A DNA stretch of 64,000 nt from assembly GCA_022578965.1 (NCBI GenBank), contig MU400659.1, positions 1 through 64,000 of the forward strand, written 5' to 3'. The position numbers were made by a program, and so were the translations under genes. The DNA is from Xylaria sp. FL1777 (taxonomy: Eukaryota > Ascomycota > Sordariomycetes > Xylariales > Xylariaceae). The notes beneath the pieces are model-generated. The model searched no databases, was not told where the DNA came from, and was given only the letters and a program-made list of their open reading frames with translations. Position 1 is the stretch's first letter, and each line of letters opens with the position of its first letter. Positions 61,618 through 64,000 of this stretch are shown here, piece by piece.

Positions 61618-64000
61618 AGTAATAATTAACAAAAGCTAAAGCAATAGATTTTTTTTTTTTTACTTTTTGTTTTTTTACTAATTGTTTTGTTTTTTATTTT
61701 TATTAATTGCATAAGTTTATATAATTAAGTTATAATGTATAAAACTATTTTATTTCGCTTAAAATTAAGCGTGTTTTTTATAGCTTTTTTTTTATTAATT
61801 TTATATTTGTTAGTTTTATAGCAATTTGTTTATTAGCACTTCTTTTATTATTACACTAAAAATATGGGTTTTTATTTTATTTTGATGTTTTTTGGATAGC
61901 TTAGTAGCTTAGTCCTAGTGTGGATTATTATTGCTTTTTTTTAAAAATGCGTAAAGACAAGAAAAACAGAAGTAAGGACTGCTTATTAGTTTTAACTACT
62001 TAAGTTTATTTTGCTATATTAACGCTTATATATAAGTTTTTTTACTTTTGATTGCTTAATTACTTTTGTTTAAAACTAAATAGCGCTTTTTGTTTTTAGT
62101 TTAAACTATTTAATATCTAACAGAGATCTTAGGACTACTAAAAAGCAGAAAATACTATTATTACACTTTGTAAAGTTACTAGTTTATACTTTATATGCTT
62201 AAACTACTAGCAATAATTTAAAGCTACTATTAAGCAATAATGAACATTTAATAAAACAACGAATGTTTAAGCAGAGTTTAAAGCAAGCTTAACTAAAGCA
62301 AGATTTTGCTACAAAAAACTAAATAGAAGTGTTTATTTATATAAAGCTAAAAAAATAAAGACTAAAAAAAAAACAGAAAAAGGATTTAATAATCTAGTAT
62401 TAATAATTTTTATTTTATATATTTTGAGCTTTTTATTATAAAGGTTTTATATATTTGCTTTTATAAGTGTTAAAACTTAACTCTTTATATAATAATTGTT
62501 TTTTTTTTATTTATTACGCTTAAAAAGAAGTTTGTAAACCATGCAATAAGAAAAAATAATTGCAAATTGTATTAAAAGAAGCATTGCTATATAAGTAAAT
62601 CGTTTAATTTTTTTATTTTATTTTACTTTATATAATTTATTTGATTTATTTTTTTAATTATTTTTTAGGACATTAAAGCGTTATATTAATTTTTTAAGCA
62701 ATACTGAATTATTGCTTACTAATATAACATATAACAGGCTAAGCAATAAAATTAGCTTAAAAAAAACAATTTAATTTATGTTTTAATTTAGTTCTTTTTT
62801 TAGTTAAACGAATAAAGGAATCTTTAAATAAAGTTATTTGTTTTTTAGAGTTTTTAAGCGTAAGATCTTTTTTAATTGCTATAGTTATTATGTTAGCTTT
62901 AAGATATTTAGCTACGTTACTTTAAGATTTATAGAATAAACAGTTATATGACTAAATAATAAACGTGTAATTAGTATATGTATTAAACCTTTATTTTGAA
63001 ATAATGCAGCAAAAGAAAAAAAAGTAAAGTTTTATATATTTTTTGCTTTTAGCTGTTATTAGCATTTGCTTGCAATGTTTACAAGGTATAGCATTCTGAA
63101 TTTTAAACAATTATATAAATATAGCTATAAGCCAACAGAAATTATAGAAGATCTAGTATATATATTTGCTTTAAGGACTGCTTTTAGTTGCTTTTATATA
63201 TAGTAAGCAAGCTTTTAAATGCTATTGCTTTTTTATTTAAGTAAAGCTAGCTTAAATATATTAATTTGTATAACATTTAGAAAAAAAATTATAATTAATT
63301 TTTTATTAAATATATTTGCTGCTAGCGTTATTACTGAAAATTTTAATCTTTAAATAGCTTAGTGCTTAGTTATATAAAAAAAAAAAAGGTTAGTTAAATA
63401 GAAAAAACAAGATTTAAAGAAAAAAAAAACATATATATTTTGCTATTTGTTAGTAAACTTAATTTTTTAAATATTATAAGTAAAACTGTTTGTTAGTTAA
63501 GTAATATTAATTTTTTAAATATTAGTAAATTGCTATAATGCTTTTTAATTGTTTAGAACTTTATTAATAATATAAGAATTTTTTTTTGCGTGTTTAGTTA
63601 AGCAAAAATTAATTATATTATTTAAAGCTAAAAAATCTATAACAAAGGCGTAAACTAAGTAATTTGGAGATTTAGGCGCTAAAATAAAAGATTGTAGAAA
63701 AAATTAAAGCTTTAGAACTACATAAAAAAAAACAGATTAAAAAAAAAAACAAGCCTTTTTTTTATATTTAGTAAAGCTTGAGTTATTTATTTTGCTATTA
63801 GTTATAATAGTTATTTAAAGAAAGTGAGTTATAAGTATATTAAAAAAAGATTAAAAAGCAATTATTTAACTAATTAAAACTATTTTACTTGTTTATTCTT
63901 TAATTAATACTAATATAAATATATAAAAAGTAATTATTATAAAGGCATTTAGCGATTAATGGTTTATTTTAGCAATAAAATAATTAATCGATAAATTAAA
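61618..64000. other. Decayed region, nothing firmly recognised
   Basis: No LTR, inverted end or domain identified. A + strand trace at about 63590-63770 reads as a Lys/Leu/Glu-rich, helix-like stretch ending in TAG, with only TAA/TAG interruptions, which could be the end of another decayed gene. The window ends inside this region. Confidence 0.4.

Noticed and set aside
56851..64000. LTR pair for the third Gypsy element
   Set aside because: I looked for direct repeats around the integrase remnant and found none that align beyond short AT-rich words.

Overview
The window is a gene-poor, extremely AT-rich block of a genome that looks like a filamentous ascomycete (Pezizomycotina). No intact host gene, tRNA or rRNA was found. 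Almost everything from 1 to about 56400 is mobile-element sequence. The base composition and the nature of the stops (TAA/TAG/TGA where CAA, CAG, CGA or TGG are expected, and TA where TG or CA is expected at LTR ends) are the pattern left by repeat-induced point mutation (RIP). Sequence this decayed has almost no ORFs, but frames can be followed by reading through RIP-type stops.

The main component is one Ty3/Gypsy family with 493-496 bp LTRs and complete copies of about 7.7 kb. Five complete copies are present: E1 4299-12000 (+), E2 14895-30302 (+, split by E3), E3 16565-24270 (+), E4 39025-54426 (+, split by E5) and E5 43165-50869 (-). Each has equal-length LTRs and a matching 5-bp target duplication. 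Their gag-pol reads in order: Retrotrans_gag-like domain, CCHC zinc knuckle, reverse transcriptase with YLDD decayed to YLNN, RNase H, integrase, chromodomain. A sixth, older copy (A, minus strand) survives as fragments at 1-1912, 3837-4141, 14043-14201 and 38319-38391. A second, different Gypsy chromovirus (B, 14202-38318, 207-bp LTRs, about 8.7 kb of its own sequence) sits in A and carries E2 and E3.

The layout is a set of nests: A holds repeat R (1913-3836), element C (4142-14042, itself holding E1) and B (holding E2, which holds E3). To the right, 38392-39024 plus 54432-56404 is another repeat unit, split by E4, which is split by E5. An almost C/G-free tract follows (56405-56850). The last 7 kb (about 56860-64000) is a different, less repetitive decayed region. 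It has a tandem repeat whose usual unit is about 102 bp (34 codons), a roughly 340-codon decayed frame of unknown identity, and the integrase end of a third kind of Gypsy element.

The most interesting observation is a 444-bp frame on the strand opposite to gag-pol, between pol and the 3' LTR, at the same place in all five family copies. Its first half has the cysteine spacing of a fungal Zn2Cys6 binuclear cluster (C-x2-C-x6-C-x8-C-x2-C-x6-C) and its second half is a charged, coiled-coil-like tail. All readings here are by eye; no alignment or database search was run.
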